64,000 bases of DNA. Source: Maribellus maritimus (GTDB taxonomy: Bacteria; Bacteroidota; Bacteroidia; Bacteroidales; Prolixibacteraceae). The translations under genes were made by a program, and so were the position numbers. The notes below the pieces were generated by a model that saw only the letters and a list, made by a program, of their open reading frames with translations, had not been told where the DNA came from and made no database searches. The stretch covers positions 1-64,000 of the forward strand of contig NZ_JAIKLE010000035.1 in NCBI RefSeq assembly GCF_022267315.1. Direction: 5' to 3'. Shown one piece after another: positions 18,120 to 26,966 of this stretch. Within the stretch, counting starts at the first letter, position 1, and each line of letters starts with the position of its first letter.

Positions 18120-18534
18120 GTTCTACCGATAACTATCGGACAAGAACGCTCACCGAAATCCGCCTCAACAAAAGAAGCAGTACCTTCCATTGGAAAAAAA
18201 TCATCTCCACCCCCCTGTAAAACAAGGTGAAGAAGAAGTATTTTATATTGTGGAAGATATGCCCCATTCCGGTTGGTTGTTATGCTATGCAGGATTACAT
18301 TTCGAAAATGCAACAAAAATTGCACAAACAAAAGGAATAAAAGGAAGAGCAAAAGTATTGTTTGCCGTAAATGCTAAAGGCAAAGTTGCAGATATCAAAA
18401 TAGTGGGAAAAGACAATGAAGGAGCAGCCAGGGGGGCGGTCATGCTGGTATCGGGAATGCCTGACCGGACACTTGGGAAACAACGTGGAAAGGCTGTCCC
18501 GGTAAAATATTTGCTGCCGGTAGAATTCAAATAA
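18120..18534 (+). pseudogene. Decayed copy of the BlaR1-like TonB C-terminal module
   Basis: This repeats the 3' end of the M56 gene at an offset of 2107 bp. Over the last 107 bp, 101 bases match (16321-16427 with 18428-18534), and the shared stop is followed by the same ACAGAAA. Further upstream, indels with a net loss of three bases shift the frame within about 18260-18315, so the conserved G-G-Y-Y-A-R-Q-D stretch is read in a wrong frame. A 114-codon ORF from ATG 18190 survives, but it has no signal peptide and no membrane or peptidase part. It is probably a non-functional relic; expression as a free TonB-like domain is less likely. Confidence 0.75.
18126..18139. repeat. Short palindrome
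   Basis: CCGATA-AC-TATCGG, a perfect 6-bp-arm palindrome in the degenerate region just upstream of the TonB-like relic. No function is evident. Confidence 0.4.
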
Positions 18535-18562
18535 CAGAAACGGAAATAGTTATCTTATGTTT

Positions 18563-18593
18563 TACCCTGATTCTAAAAAGTCAGGGTATTTTT
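18563..18593 (+). terminator. Intrinsic terminator after the TonB-like relic
   Basis: Stem TACCCTGA/TCAGGGTA (18563-18570 with 18581-18588), a ten-base loop and a T-rich tail. Confidence 0.7.
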
Positions 18594-18760
18594 GTTTCAG
18601 GCTGATGAATATAGTCTGCTGCTCAAATTGATGTTCTTCATATGAAAAAATGCAACCAGAGTATTTTATTAATAAATGAGATTTGAATTTATTCCTCATT
18701 TTCAAATCAAATTGGTAAATTGGACGCAAAAATATCTAAACCAATTAAAATCAAACAAAA

Positions 18761-20134
18761 ATGACTGAAAGACGAGATTTTATTAAAAAGACCCTGGCAG
18801 GAACAGCAGGAATTGCAATTGGAGGAATAGGGTTCAGTGCCAAATCTTATGCTTCGATTATGGGAGCCAACGAAAGAATTACCATGGCTGTAATTGGTAT
18901 TCGGGGGCAGGGAAACGGGCACATCAGCCGCTGGTGTGATTTGAAAGAAAACAGAAATGTGTTTTTGAAAACCATTTGCGATGTGGATGAAGAATTGTAT
19001 CCGGAAAGAGTTAAAAAAGTAGAAAATGCTATTGGTACAAAACCGACGACAGAATGGGACATGCGCCGTGTGTTTGACGACAAGGATATTGATGCAGTTT
19101 CCATTGCAACTCCAAACCACTGGCATGCACTGGCAACCATTTGGGCTGCTCAGGCCGGGAAACATGCCTACTGCGAAAAACCAGCCTGTCATAATGTTTT
19201 TGAAGGGCGGAAAATGATAGAAGCTGCCCGGAAATACAATGTTCGGGTACAAATTGGTTTCCAAAACCGCTCCATTGCCAATGTGATGGAAGCTATGAAA
19301 TTTTTACATGAAGGCGGTATTGGCGACGTGTACATGGCAAAAGGATTATGCTACAAACCACGCGATTCGTTTGGTATTTCGGAAGACAGTTTGCCACCGG
19401 AAACTTTACATTACGACATGTGGCTCGGACCCGCAAACTGGCGCGCTTACAACGAGAAGAAAGGACACTATAACTGGCACTGGCACTGGGATACAGGAAA
19501 TGGTGATACCGGAAACCAGGGACCACATCAGTTTGATATTGCCCGTTGGGGACTGAATAAAAAGGAACATCCGGTTTCGATTTTTTCCGCCGGAGGTATT
19601 TATGGAATTAGCCCGAAAGAATGCTCACAGGAAACGCCAAATACACAAACTTCGTTGTTTACATACGAAGACGGTAAAGTTTTGGAGTTTGAAACCCGCG
19701 GACGTTACACAAACGGCGAATCGAGCTTGAGTGTGAAAATCGGAAATATGTTTTATGGAACCGATGGTTATCTGGAACTAAACGGAAGTACATGGAAAGC
19801 TTTCCGTCAGAGGGAAAAAGAACCTTTTGCCGGCTCTGATATGAAAACTTCTGAAGTTCCTACTGATCCAACATTCTTGGCACCTCCGGGAGGAACAGAA
19901 CATTACGCAAATTTTATTGATGCAATTCGCTCCGGAAGTAACTACGATTTACACTGCGATGTAAATGAAGGTTTCTATTCATCGGCCTTGCCTGCTTTGG
20001 CTAATATTTCATATCGCTTAAAAAGGGAATTGAATTTTAAAGGCAAATATGAAAAATTTGCCAACGATCCGGAAGCTGATATGATGTTGTCGAGAAATTA
20101 CAGAAAGCCTTATGTAGTGCCGGATGAGGTTTAA
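18761..20134 (+). CDS. Tat-exported Gfo/Idh/MocA-family oxidoreductase
   Basis: NAD(P)-dependent sugar dehydrogenase-like protein of 457 residues, probably periplasmic. The Tat signal (MTERRDFIKKTLAGTAGIAI) carries the twin arginines. The Rossmann start is MAVIGIRGQGNGH and the conserved nucleotide/catalytic motif is YCEKPACHN. A C-terminal beta-sheet domain has the WHWHWDTGNGDTGNQGPHQFD stretch found in the exported subfamily, shown here in part. Typical substrates are sugars or glycosides oxidised at C3, but this one is unknown. It is a single gene, convergent with the SusD gene across a shared terminator. Confidence 0.87.
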   Translation: MTERRDFIKKTLAGTAGIAIGGIGFSAKSYASIMGANERITMAVIGIRGQGNGHISRWCDLKENRNVFLKTICDVDEELYPERVKKVENAIGTKPTTEWDMRRVFDDKDIDAVSIATPNHWHALATIWAAQAGKHAYCEKPACHNVFEGRKMIEAARKYNVRVQIGFQNRSIANVMEAMKFLHEGGIGDVYMAKGLCYKPRDSFGISEDSLPPETLHYDMWLGPANWRAYNEKKGHYNWHWHWDTGNGDTGNQGPHQFDIARWGLNKKEHPVSIFSAGGIYGISPKECSQETPNTQTSLFTYEDGKVLEFETRGRYTNGESSLSVKIGNMFYGTDGYLELNGSTWKAFRQREKEPFAGSDMKTSEVPTDPTFLAPPGGTEHYANFIDAIRSGSNYDLHCDVNEGFYSSALPALANISYRLKRELNFKGKYEKFANDPEADMMLSRNYRKPYVVPDEV

Positions 20135-20173
20135 AGAGTAAAAACAAATGTGATTTAGTTTATTATAAATGAG

Positions 20174-20204
20174 AAGGGGATTTTCAATTGAAAATCCCCT
20201 TTTT
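20174..20204. terminator. Bidirectional terminator between Gfo/Idh and susD
   Basis: A perfect 12-bp stem (20174-20185 with 20190-20201), an AATT loop, Ts on the plus side and As on the other. It serves the two convergent genes. Confidence 0.85.
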
Positions 20205-20267
20205 CATAACTAACTTAAACTAAAATTTAGATTTCCACACAAAAGTGGAAATATTTTAAGCAATCTT

Positions 20268-22295
20268 TTATTCTCCATCGACTTCGCCAATAGCTACCAT
20301 TGGGTCGACGTTAGGCTCACCGGCAGGCTGAACAACATGTGTCAATGGCTCAATGTTATTTTCAGAACCATCATATCCTGTAGTTTGATTCAATATCGCA
20401 CCTACATTGCCTATAATAAAATCTTCATATACAGGCCAAAAGATATGTTTCGGGTCCATGGTGTATTTTATGTCAGGATAGGTTGACCACGCAACATTTT
20501 CTCTAAAGAAATTATTTTTTTCTATCATCCTGTCGTAGTAGAAATTGTTTTGCGACAGCGATTTTTCCATGTCCTTGCCATCCCAGGAATAAGTCTTGCC
20601 ATTGTAGCATGTTTTCCCTGTTTTGGCAAAGATTACCGAAATCCGCGCCAGTTCAAAGTGGCGGTATTCTTCTCCATACAACTCACGGGCACGTTCATCC
20701 AATATTGCCCCGATTCCCATGGATTGTAAATCTCCGGCAGTATACATTTCCTTTGCATTGGCACGCTGACGAATGACATTCAAATCATCGGCTGCGCCTG
20801 CATAATTTTCCTGCCAGAAGCGGGCTTCTGCTCTTATCAGGTAAACTTCTCCCATACGCATTATATACATATTCTGTTTCCCACCATCCTGGCGTTTTAC
20901 CTGGTCTTCATAGTTGTGTGCCCAGAATTTGTATATCGGGTAACCAAACCAGCAGCGGATGGAATCTTCGCATAATAATGTGCCATTGTACCATAGTCTT
21001 GCCGGCTGGAGATACCATTCCGTCTCACTTAGGTCTGGATTGTCATAAACCATCATATCCATGTCAAACCAGTTGCCTCTTTTATGACGGTAATCCTGGT
21101 TGTCCATTTCTCCTCCCTTAAACTGCCAGAGTTCATATTGCCCGTAATTGGTTGTGCGCGAAAACCCCTGACCACGGCCAAACTTCATCATTTGTTTTGT
21201 AACTTGATCCTGACGGATGTCCATCCCGGTTACCGTTCCTGATGGTGGAGCTTTTACCCCCTTGGTTGTACTTACGAAGTTAGGCCCCCATGCCCGAGGA
21301 CGGGCTGACCTTCCCTGGCTTCCATCGACAAATGGTGCATTAACTATAGTATATATTCCTTCCGGGTTATTTACCTTCTGGTTGTTTTCATTATCGAACA
21401 GTAAATTTACCGGGTCGGCAGGCTGCTCGCAGTCAAATCCCGGAATCAACTCGCCGGTGAAAGGATTTTCGTTGTTTCCAACCATCACTGTTTTTACGCC
21501 TGATGCATCCACGTCGGCCTGGGTAAACAAACGTGCTTGTCCACTGCTTATCACTTCATTCATCATGGCCTCCGCATCCGAAAATCGCTGGTTCATCATA
21601 TAATATTTGGCCAGCAAAATTCTTACGGCATTTACAGGAGGTTGGCCTATTGGTAACTCGCTTTTGGGTTTTACCCATTGTTCTGCCCATTCCAAATCGG
21701 CGATCATCTGGTCCCAGATACCCTGCATGTAAAATGCTTTAAAATCCTGGCGCGCTTCCGAAATTACATTTAACGGGAAAGCTACGTTCCCGTATCCCAA
21801 TGTAAGTTGAAGGTAGAAAAAGGCGCGGCAAAAATACGCGCTTCCCAACAGATGGTTCCTTTCCGGATCATTTGCTCCGCCTGCCCATTCAGGGAAATCA
21901 ATATTGTCGATTACTGTGTTCGCATTCTTAATCTGTTGATAATCCTGGTCGTAGATACGCCGCATGCCGCGCATCTCACCATCATAGTCAGTCTGCGGTG
22001 TGCAATACGTCCTCATGTCAACAGATGGCATATTGGGATTATCCGTTTTACCTGTTGTTATGTAATCGCCCATGGCAGCGTCAAACTGCAGGTCTCCTGC
22101 ATCACCATTCCACTGATTGAAAATCCCTTTTAACGCTGCATCCAGCGCGGTCTGTAATCCGCTCTGATTTACAAATGTATTCTCCGGGCTTAAGGTAGAT
22201 AACGGTTCCTGTACAAGAAAGTTATCATTACATGACATGGTAAATACCAGCAAAAATGCTAAAGCCAGTCCTGCTATATTCTTTATTTTTTTCAT
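20268..22295 (-). CDS. SusD/RagB-family outer-membrane lipoprotein
   Basis: Surface glycan-binding lipoprotein of 675 residues, long for the roughly 550-residue family. The signal peptide ends in the lipobox TMSC (Cys about residue 22), followed by NDNFLVQEPLSTLSPENTF, the usual SusD N-terminus. TPR-like helices follow (SAYFCRAFFYLQLTLGYGNV; YMMNQRFSDAEAMMNEVI). The C-terminal signature is MRMGEVYLIRAEARFWQENY with AADDLNVIRQRAN and ILDERARELYGEEYRHFEL. It lies 44 bp downstream of its SusC partner. No hydrolase lies beside the pair, so the ligand cannot be guessed. Confidence 0.93.
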   Translation of the reverse strand: MKKIKNIAGLALAFLLVFTMSCNDNFLVQEPLSTLSPENTFVNQSGLQTALDAALKGIFNQWNGDAGDLQFDAAMGDYITTGKTDNPNMPSVDMRTYCTPQTDYDGEMRGMRRIYDQDYQQIKNANTVIDNIDFPEWAGGANDPERNHLLGSAYFCRAFFYLQLTLGYGNVAFPLNVISEARQDFKAFYMQGIWDQMIADLEWAEQWVKPKSELPIGQPPVNAVRILLAKYYMMNQRFSDAEAMMNEVISSGQARLFTQADVDASGVKTVMVGNNENPFTGELIPGFDCEQPADPVNLLFDNENNQKVNNPEGIYTIVNAPFVDGSQGRSARPRAWGPNFVSTTKGVKAPPSGTVTGMDIRQDQVTKQMMKFGRGQGFSRTTNYGQYELWQFKGGEMDNQDYRHKRGNWFDMDMMVYDNPDLSETEWYLQPARLWYNGTLLCEDSIRCWFGYPIYKFWAHNYEDQVKRQDGGKQNMYIMRMGEVYLIRAEARFWQENYAGAADDLNVIRQRANAKEMYTAGDLQSMGIGAILDERARELYGEEYRHFELARISVIFAKTGKTCYNGKTYSWDGKDMEKSLSQNNFYYDRMIEKNNFFRENVAWSTYPDIKYTMDPKHIFWPVYEDFIIGNVGAILNQTTGYDGSENNIEPLTHVVQPAGEPNVDPMVAIGEVDGE

Positions 22296-22339
22296 CTCTT
22301 ATCTTTTTTTCAGTTATGTATTTCTTTCATTTAAACGTA

Positions 22340-25300
22340 TTACAATGAAATGTTCACGCTAAAGGAATAGGTACTGGGCATATCGGTGGTTGATTCCGGG
22401 TCGCCCTCTAACCACTTTGTGAAAACGGCCGGATTATCGGCTGTAAAAGCTATCCGTGCACTCTTGAGCTTAAGCGGTTCCAATAAATCTGACGGGATGG
22501 TATACCCCAGTGATATATTCTGGATACGCAAGTAGCTCCTCGATTGCCAAATCTGTGCACTTGCCAAGTTAATGGAGTTGATCCTGGCAGCGGTATTGAT
22601 CGGATTGTCGGGCGTCCAGTAAGGAAGGTTCCACCAGTTATGATTTTTAATATACGACTGAGAGTTGTTAAACGGCTGTGAGGTTCCACCGTAATAACCC
22701 AACTTGGACAACAATATCACTCCCAAGTCAAAATTTTTGTACTCGAAATTGTTAGTCAAAGTCATGTACCACGGCGCGGAGGTTAGTCCCTGGAATACCC
22801 TATCTTTTGCATTGATGACTCCATTATCATCCTGGTCAACATATTTGAAGTCTCCGGGAAACAACCCATACTTGGCAGCTTCTGTTTCCTCTCCTATCTG
22901 ATAAACTCCATCCATCTCATAATCCCAGATGATATCCTTGTTCTCACCGATAAACCAGCCATTGGAAATATCGTCCGGTTCTTTCATCACTGTGTTGCCA
23001 TTTTCATCAACCGTCGCTACTTTTTCACCGGTAAGCGATACAATCTTATTCGTGCTGTAGCTTAAATTGTAATTAGTGGTCCATCTGAAATCATTACTCT
23101 CAATATTTATCGTGTTTACCGATAAATCTACTCCGCCGTTTTTCAAACTTCCTACGTTGGTGGTAATCTGTTGAAAACCCGTTAATATCGGGAGCTTTTT
23201 ATCTAACAGCAATTCTGTGGTTTTTGATGTATAAACATCTATTGAACCTCTTAATCGTCCTTCCCACAAACCATAGTCAAGTCCGATATTGTAAGCCTGG
23301 TTTTTCTCCCATGCCAGGTTCGGATTGGCCATCCGGTTTATATAAAGGTATGGGGCAATAAAGTAACCTCCGTTATAATTAAGGTATTTATTATCGCTCA
23401 AAGTAGCATAGGCTGCATACTTGCTTAGACCACTACTGTTCCCGTTTACTCCCCAACTACCGCGTAGTTTCAGGAATGTCAACCACCCCGGTCGGCCGGC
23501 CATAAATCCTTCGTTGGTAAGCGTCCATCCTGCTGAAATGGATGGGAAAGTAGCATGTTTTTTATTTAATCCAAAACGAGAATAGCCGTCGCGACGGATA
23601 GAGGCTGAAAGGTTGTAGCGGTTACCATACGAATAGTTCACACGTCCCATTAATGCATCCCTGGTGATAACTTCGTCATCCGAATCTGCGGTAGGAATCA
23701 AACCAAACGCAATCGCATGGAATCCTAGCGCTTCGGTAGGTGAAAAATTCGTTGCGGCGGATTCGGTATACCACGACTGGCTCTTTTCAGTATTTACCAA
23801 ACCCGTTACATCTAAACGGTGCTGTCCAAATTCCTTGCTCCAGTTCAAGATATTGTCCAACTGATACTCATAAGACTGATTGTGGCGTCTTTGTACATAT
23901 CCCCCGTTATTCCAGACAGGGTTGGCGCTGTCTTCGTAACGTAATCTCTTCTGGAAATCAAAACGGGGAGAAAAATTTGAAGTTAACTGGATTCCAAATG
24001 GAAGCGTTAACTTGGCATACAATGTAGTAAATATCCTGTAACGATCGTACTTGCGGGTTGTATAGGCAGGATCCAGGTACGGGTTGCCCCGGTTCGAACC
24101 GGCTCCCGCTGTTTTTAAATATTCCCTCGGATACTTATTCGGCAAATCACCGATGGTCGGAATATTATCATTATAGACTACATTTTGCCACGGGGCATCG
24201 TACGGTGATGCGGAGCGGACATCAGCATCAATTGGTTCGTCTCCTTCATCCTGGTAGGCAAAATTAGCTTTTATCCCTAAATTCAAAAAACTGGTTGCTT
24301 TTACATCGAGGTTTAACCGGGAGGTAATTTGTGAAAAACTTTCTGCCATAACTACCGACTGACTGTTGGTATAACCCAAGGACCAGTAGTAGGATACATA
24401 ATTGTTTCGTCCGTTCACACTCAGGTCATAATCCTGGCGGATACCGGTATGGTATAAAAAGTCATTCCAGTCAAAAGTTCTTCCCAACAGGTAGTTTTCT
24501 TTTTCATTGGTTTCAAAACCAAAGGCATTAAGCCAGGCTGTGGTAATAACCGTTGGATCGGTTTCTCCAGATATTCCGTTGGCATCCAGCCAGTCGGACT
24601 GATATTCTGATGGAACATTCTCATATTTATCAAATTTAGACCAGGGATTCTGTGACAGGCTGTTGATAGATTCATTCATATCAGTCAACCAGGTCATAAC
24701 TTCATCCCCTGCCTCGTGCCAGTTTAAATGTTTCCCGCGGGTAACAATACCCAGTTTGGCACTCGCTGTAATGGTTGGTTGCCCTGTACTACCAGTTTTC
24801 GTGGTAAATACAATTACACCGTTCGAGGCACGCGAACCGTAAATGGCTGCTGCACTGGCATCTTTTAATATGTCAACAGTGGCTATGTCGTTGACATTGA
24901 TTGCGGTAATGTCTCCGTTAAAAATAACTCCATCCAGTACTATTAATGGTTTGTTGGCTTCTGCTTCTTCATCAATATCATCATCAACATCTGCTTTAAT
25001 GGTATTGTTTGCCCGTATCTCAAAATCAGGGGTGTTCTTGGCACTCGTACTGTAGCCAACCTTTAATCCCGGCACTGCTGAACGAATCAACTCCTGCACG
25101 TTGGCCGGCTGGTACTTGATCATCTGCTCCGCATTCACAGATGAAACTGCACCTGTAAGGTCCTGTTTCTTTGCAGTACCATATCCAATTGCTACTACTT
25201 CTTCAAGGCCAATTGCATCGGTTTCCATTGTAACGTCAATTGTTGATTGGTCAGTGACTTCAAATTCCTGTGTTTTCATCCCCACAAATGAGAATGCGAT

Positions 25301-25558
25301 AGTTGCACCGGAAGGAACATTGGAAATGGTATAATTTCCGTCGATATCAGTTACTGTACCATTTGTAGTTCCTTTTTCTACTACGGTAACACCCGGAACG
25401 GGAGCTCCATTTTCACCAGTAACTGTTCCTGAAATTGTTGTGGTTTGTTGGGCATAACCTGCAAATTGGATGAATAGAAAAACTCCAATTAGAAAAATTT
25501 TAGACAAGAGCCCAAAGCGTATTACACACAAAGAACTTTGCGTTGTGTTTCTTTTCAT
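22340..25558 (-). CDS. SusC/RagA-family TonB-dependent transporter
   Basis: Outer-membrane glycan transporter of 1072 residues. After the signal peptide comes a CarboxypepD_reg-like domain (about residues 40-115; GAPVPGVTVVEKGTTNGTVT). The plug (about 125-240) follows with AIGLEEVVAIGYGTAKKQDL and DASAAAIYGSRASNGVIVF, then the 22-strand barrel. It has no N-terminal STN domain, so it is unlikely to signal through a FecR anti-sigma factor. It is transcribed first in a susC-susD pair; no regulator adjoins it. Confidence 0.95.
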   Translation of the reverse strand: MKRNTTQSSLCVIRFGLLSKIFLIGVFLFIQFAGYAQQTTTISGTVTGENGAPVPGVTVVEKGTTNGTVTDIDGNYTISNVPSGATIAFSFVGMKTQEFEVTDQSTIDVTMETDAIGLEEVVAIGYGTAKKQDLTGAVSSVNAEQMIKYQPANVQELIRSAVPGLKVGYSTSAKNTPDFEIRANNTIKADVDDDIDEEAEANKPLIVLDGVIFNGDITAINVNDIATVDILKDASAAAIYGSRASNGVIVFTTKTGSTGQPTITASAKLGIVTRGKHLNWHEAGDEVMTWLTDMNESINSLSQNPWSKFDKYENVPSEYQSDWLDANGISGETDPTVITTAWLNAFGFETNEKENYLLGRTFDWNDFLYHTGIRQDYDLSVNGRNNYVSYYWSLGYTNSQSVVMAESFSQITSRLNLDVKATSFLNLGIKANFAYQDEGDEPIDADVRSASPYDAPWQNVVYNDNIPTIGDLPNKYPREYLKTAGAGSNRGNPYLDPAYTTRKYDRYRIFTTLYAKLTLPFGIQLTSNFSPRFDFQKRLRYEDSANPVWNNGGYVQRRHNQSYEYQLDNILNWSKEFGQHRLDVTGLVNTEKSQSWYTESAATNFSPTEALGFHAIAFGLIPTADSDDEVITRDALMGRVNYSYGNRYNLSASIRRDGYSRFGLNKKHATFPSISAGWTLTNEGFMAGRPGWLTFLKLRGSWGVNGNSSGLSKYAAYATLSDNKYLNYNGGYFIAPYLYINRMANPNLAWEKNQAYNIGLDYGLWEGRLRGSIDVYTSKTTELLLDKKLPILTGFQQITTNVGSLKNGGVDLSVNTINIESNDFRWTTNYNLSYSTNKIVSLTGEKVATVDENGNTVMKEPDDISNGWFIGENKDIIWDYEMDGVYQIGEETEAAKYGLFPGDFKYVDQDDNGVINAKDRVFQGLTSAPWYMTLTNNFEYKNFDLGVILLSKLGYYGGTSQPFNNSQSYIKNHNWWNLPYWTPDNPINTAARINSINLASAQIWQSRSYLRIQNISLGYTIPSDLLEPLKLKSARIAFTADNPAVFTKWLEGDPESTTDMPSTYSFSVNISL

Positions 25559-25995
25559 AGGTTTAATTATTAAGTGAGTAAAATATCGATACTTGTAAGC
25601 AAATAGATGCTAAGTCTATGTGTTTCAAAAGAATTATATCATTGAAAAAAAAAAGAAAGGTATCTACATAGGCGTACTGGTTTTAGTTATGTTAATTACG
25701 TTTAATTTACAAAAAAATACAACATATAAATGCCGCTTCTAGTTTTCGTTTACTTTCATTGTAACCTGGAATCAGGTGTTTCCGTTAGCGTTACCGGAAA
25801 ATTACAACATTAACTTCAAATAAAAAAATATCAGGCTATATGTCATACAGCATGTTTTCTCTATGTTTGTTTATAAATTGTTGATATTTAGGTGTTTTGT
25901 GTGTATCGGGAGCATGGAAATTAACTTTTATTTTTTTTAAATATTTTTTGAAAATAATGAAGGCTGTGCAGTTGGTTGTCTTTCAGTTATTTATA
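25559..25995. other. Gene-free stretch upstream of susC (minus)
   Basis: 437 bp of AT-rich DNA between the susC start and the 3' end of the GT2 gene. I see no ORF and no exact -7 element on the minus strand. A small palindrome, ACCTG-GAAT-CAGGT, lies at 25764-25777. The susC promoter must be here but I cannot place it. Confidence 0.5.
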
Positions 25996-26724
25996 TTACT
26001 TTTCATATTTATTAAACCAGCTGCGCAGTTTCATTTTTAAAACACCCCACAAAGCTTCGTTAAAAATTCCTCCACTCATTTTTGAAGTACCTTCCTGTCG
26101 ATCGGTAAAAACAATAGGAACTTCAACTATGTTAAAACCAAATTTATATGCTGTAAATTTCATTTCGATTTGAAAACCGTATCCTATAAGTTTAATTTTT
26201 TCAAAATCAATGGTTTCCAGAACTCTTCTGTGGTAACATTTAAAACCTGCGGTGGTATCTTTTACGTTCATTCCGGTTACAATGCGAACGTACATTGATG
26301 CAAAATAAGACATAAGTACCCGGCCAAGCGGCCAGTTAATAACATTTATTCCAGATATATATCTTGAGCCAATTGCCAGATCTGCGCCATTGACAGCAGC
26401 CTGGTATAATCTTTCCAAATCATCCGGATTGTGAGAAAAATCGCAATCCATTTCAAATATATAATCGTATCCATTTTCCAGAGCCCAATTAAAACCTGCA
26501 ATGTAAGCTGTTCCCAAGCCCAGCTTTCCTTTTCTTTCAAGAATGTGTAATTGATTTGGAAACTCTTTTTGTAATCTTTTAACAATGAGAGCTGTTCCAT
26601 CGGGAGAATTGTCTTCAACAATCAATAAATGAAATGGTACATTTAGCGAAAAAACTTTTCGCACCATTTTTTCCACATTTTCTTTTTCGTTATAAGTAGG
26701 AATAATTACAAGGTTCTTCGACAC
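25996..26724 (-). CDS. GT2 glycosyltransferase, polyprenol-phosphate mannosyl/glycosyl transferase-like (DPM1 type)
   Basis: Cytoplasmic-face GT2 enzyme of 242 residues, likely loading a sugar on polyprenyl phosphate. The nucleotide-sugar motifs are VIIPTYNEKENVEKMV and LLIVEDNSPDGT. The metal-binding element is DYIFEMDCDFSHNP, and GSRYISG and the acceptor-side DTTAGFKCYHRRVLE follow, as in short DPM1-type enzymes without membrane helices. The start codon is GTG (26724). It is divergent from the nifA-like gene. The sugar and the final glycoconjugate are unknown. Confidence 0.87.
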   Translation of the reverse strand: MSKNLVIIPTYNEKENVEKMVRKVFSLNVPFHLLIVEDNSPDGTALIVKRLQKEFPNQLHILERKGKLGLGTAYIAGFNWALENGYDYIFEMDCDFSHNPDDLERLYQAAVNGADLAIGSRYISGINVINWPLGRVLMSYFASMYVRIVTGMNVKDTTAGFKCYHRRVLETIDFEKIKLIGYGFQIEMKFTAYKFGFNIVEVPIVFTDRQEGTSKMSGGIFNEALWGVLKMKLRSWFNKYEK

Positions 26725-26966
26725 TTTTCTTTAAGTTTTGAATTCGTAAACGAAAATACACTTTTGTCAGTTAATTAAAATGCATCGGGTTTAATATTTA
26801 TTTTAAAAAAACTTAAAAAGCAGCCTGTGACCCTTCATTAAAAGAACATCTTTTTAAAATTCAAGTTAAAAAAATGTATAAATGTCATTATTTATTTTGT
26901 TTTTGTGTCATAAGTTTTCAATAATATTCATTTTTGTAGAAGTTAGGTAGTAAAAGAATTGGTTAA

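Noticed and set aside
18190-18534. 114-codon ORF as an intact gene
   Set aside because: It lacks a signal, membrane part and promoter, has a scrambled internal frame, and is a near copy of the end of the M56 gene. It is listed as a pseudogene.
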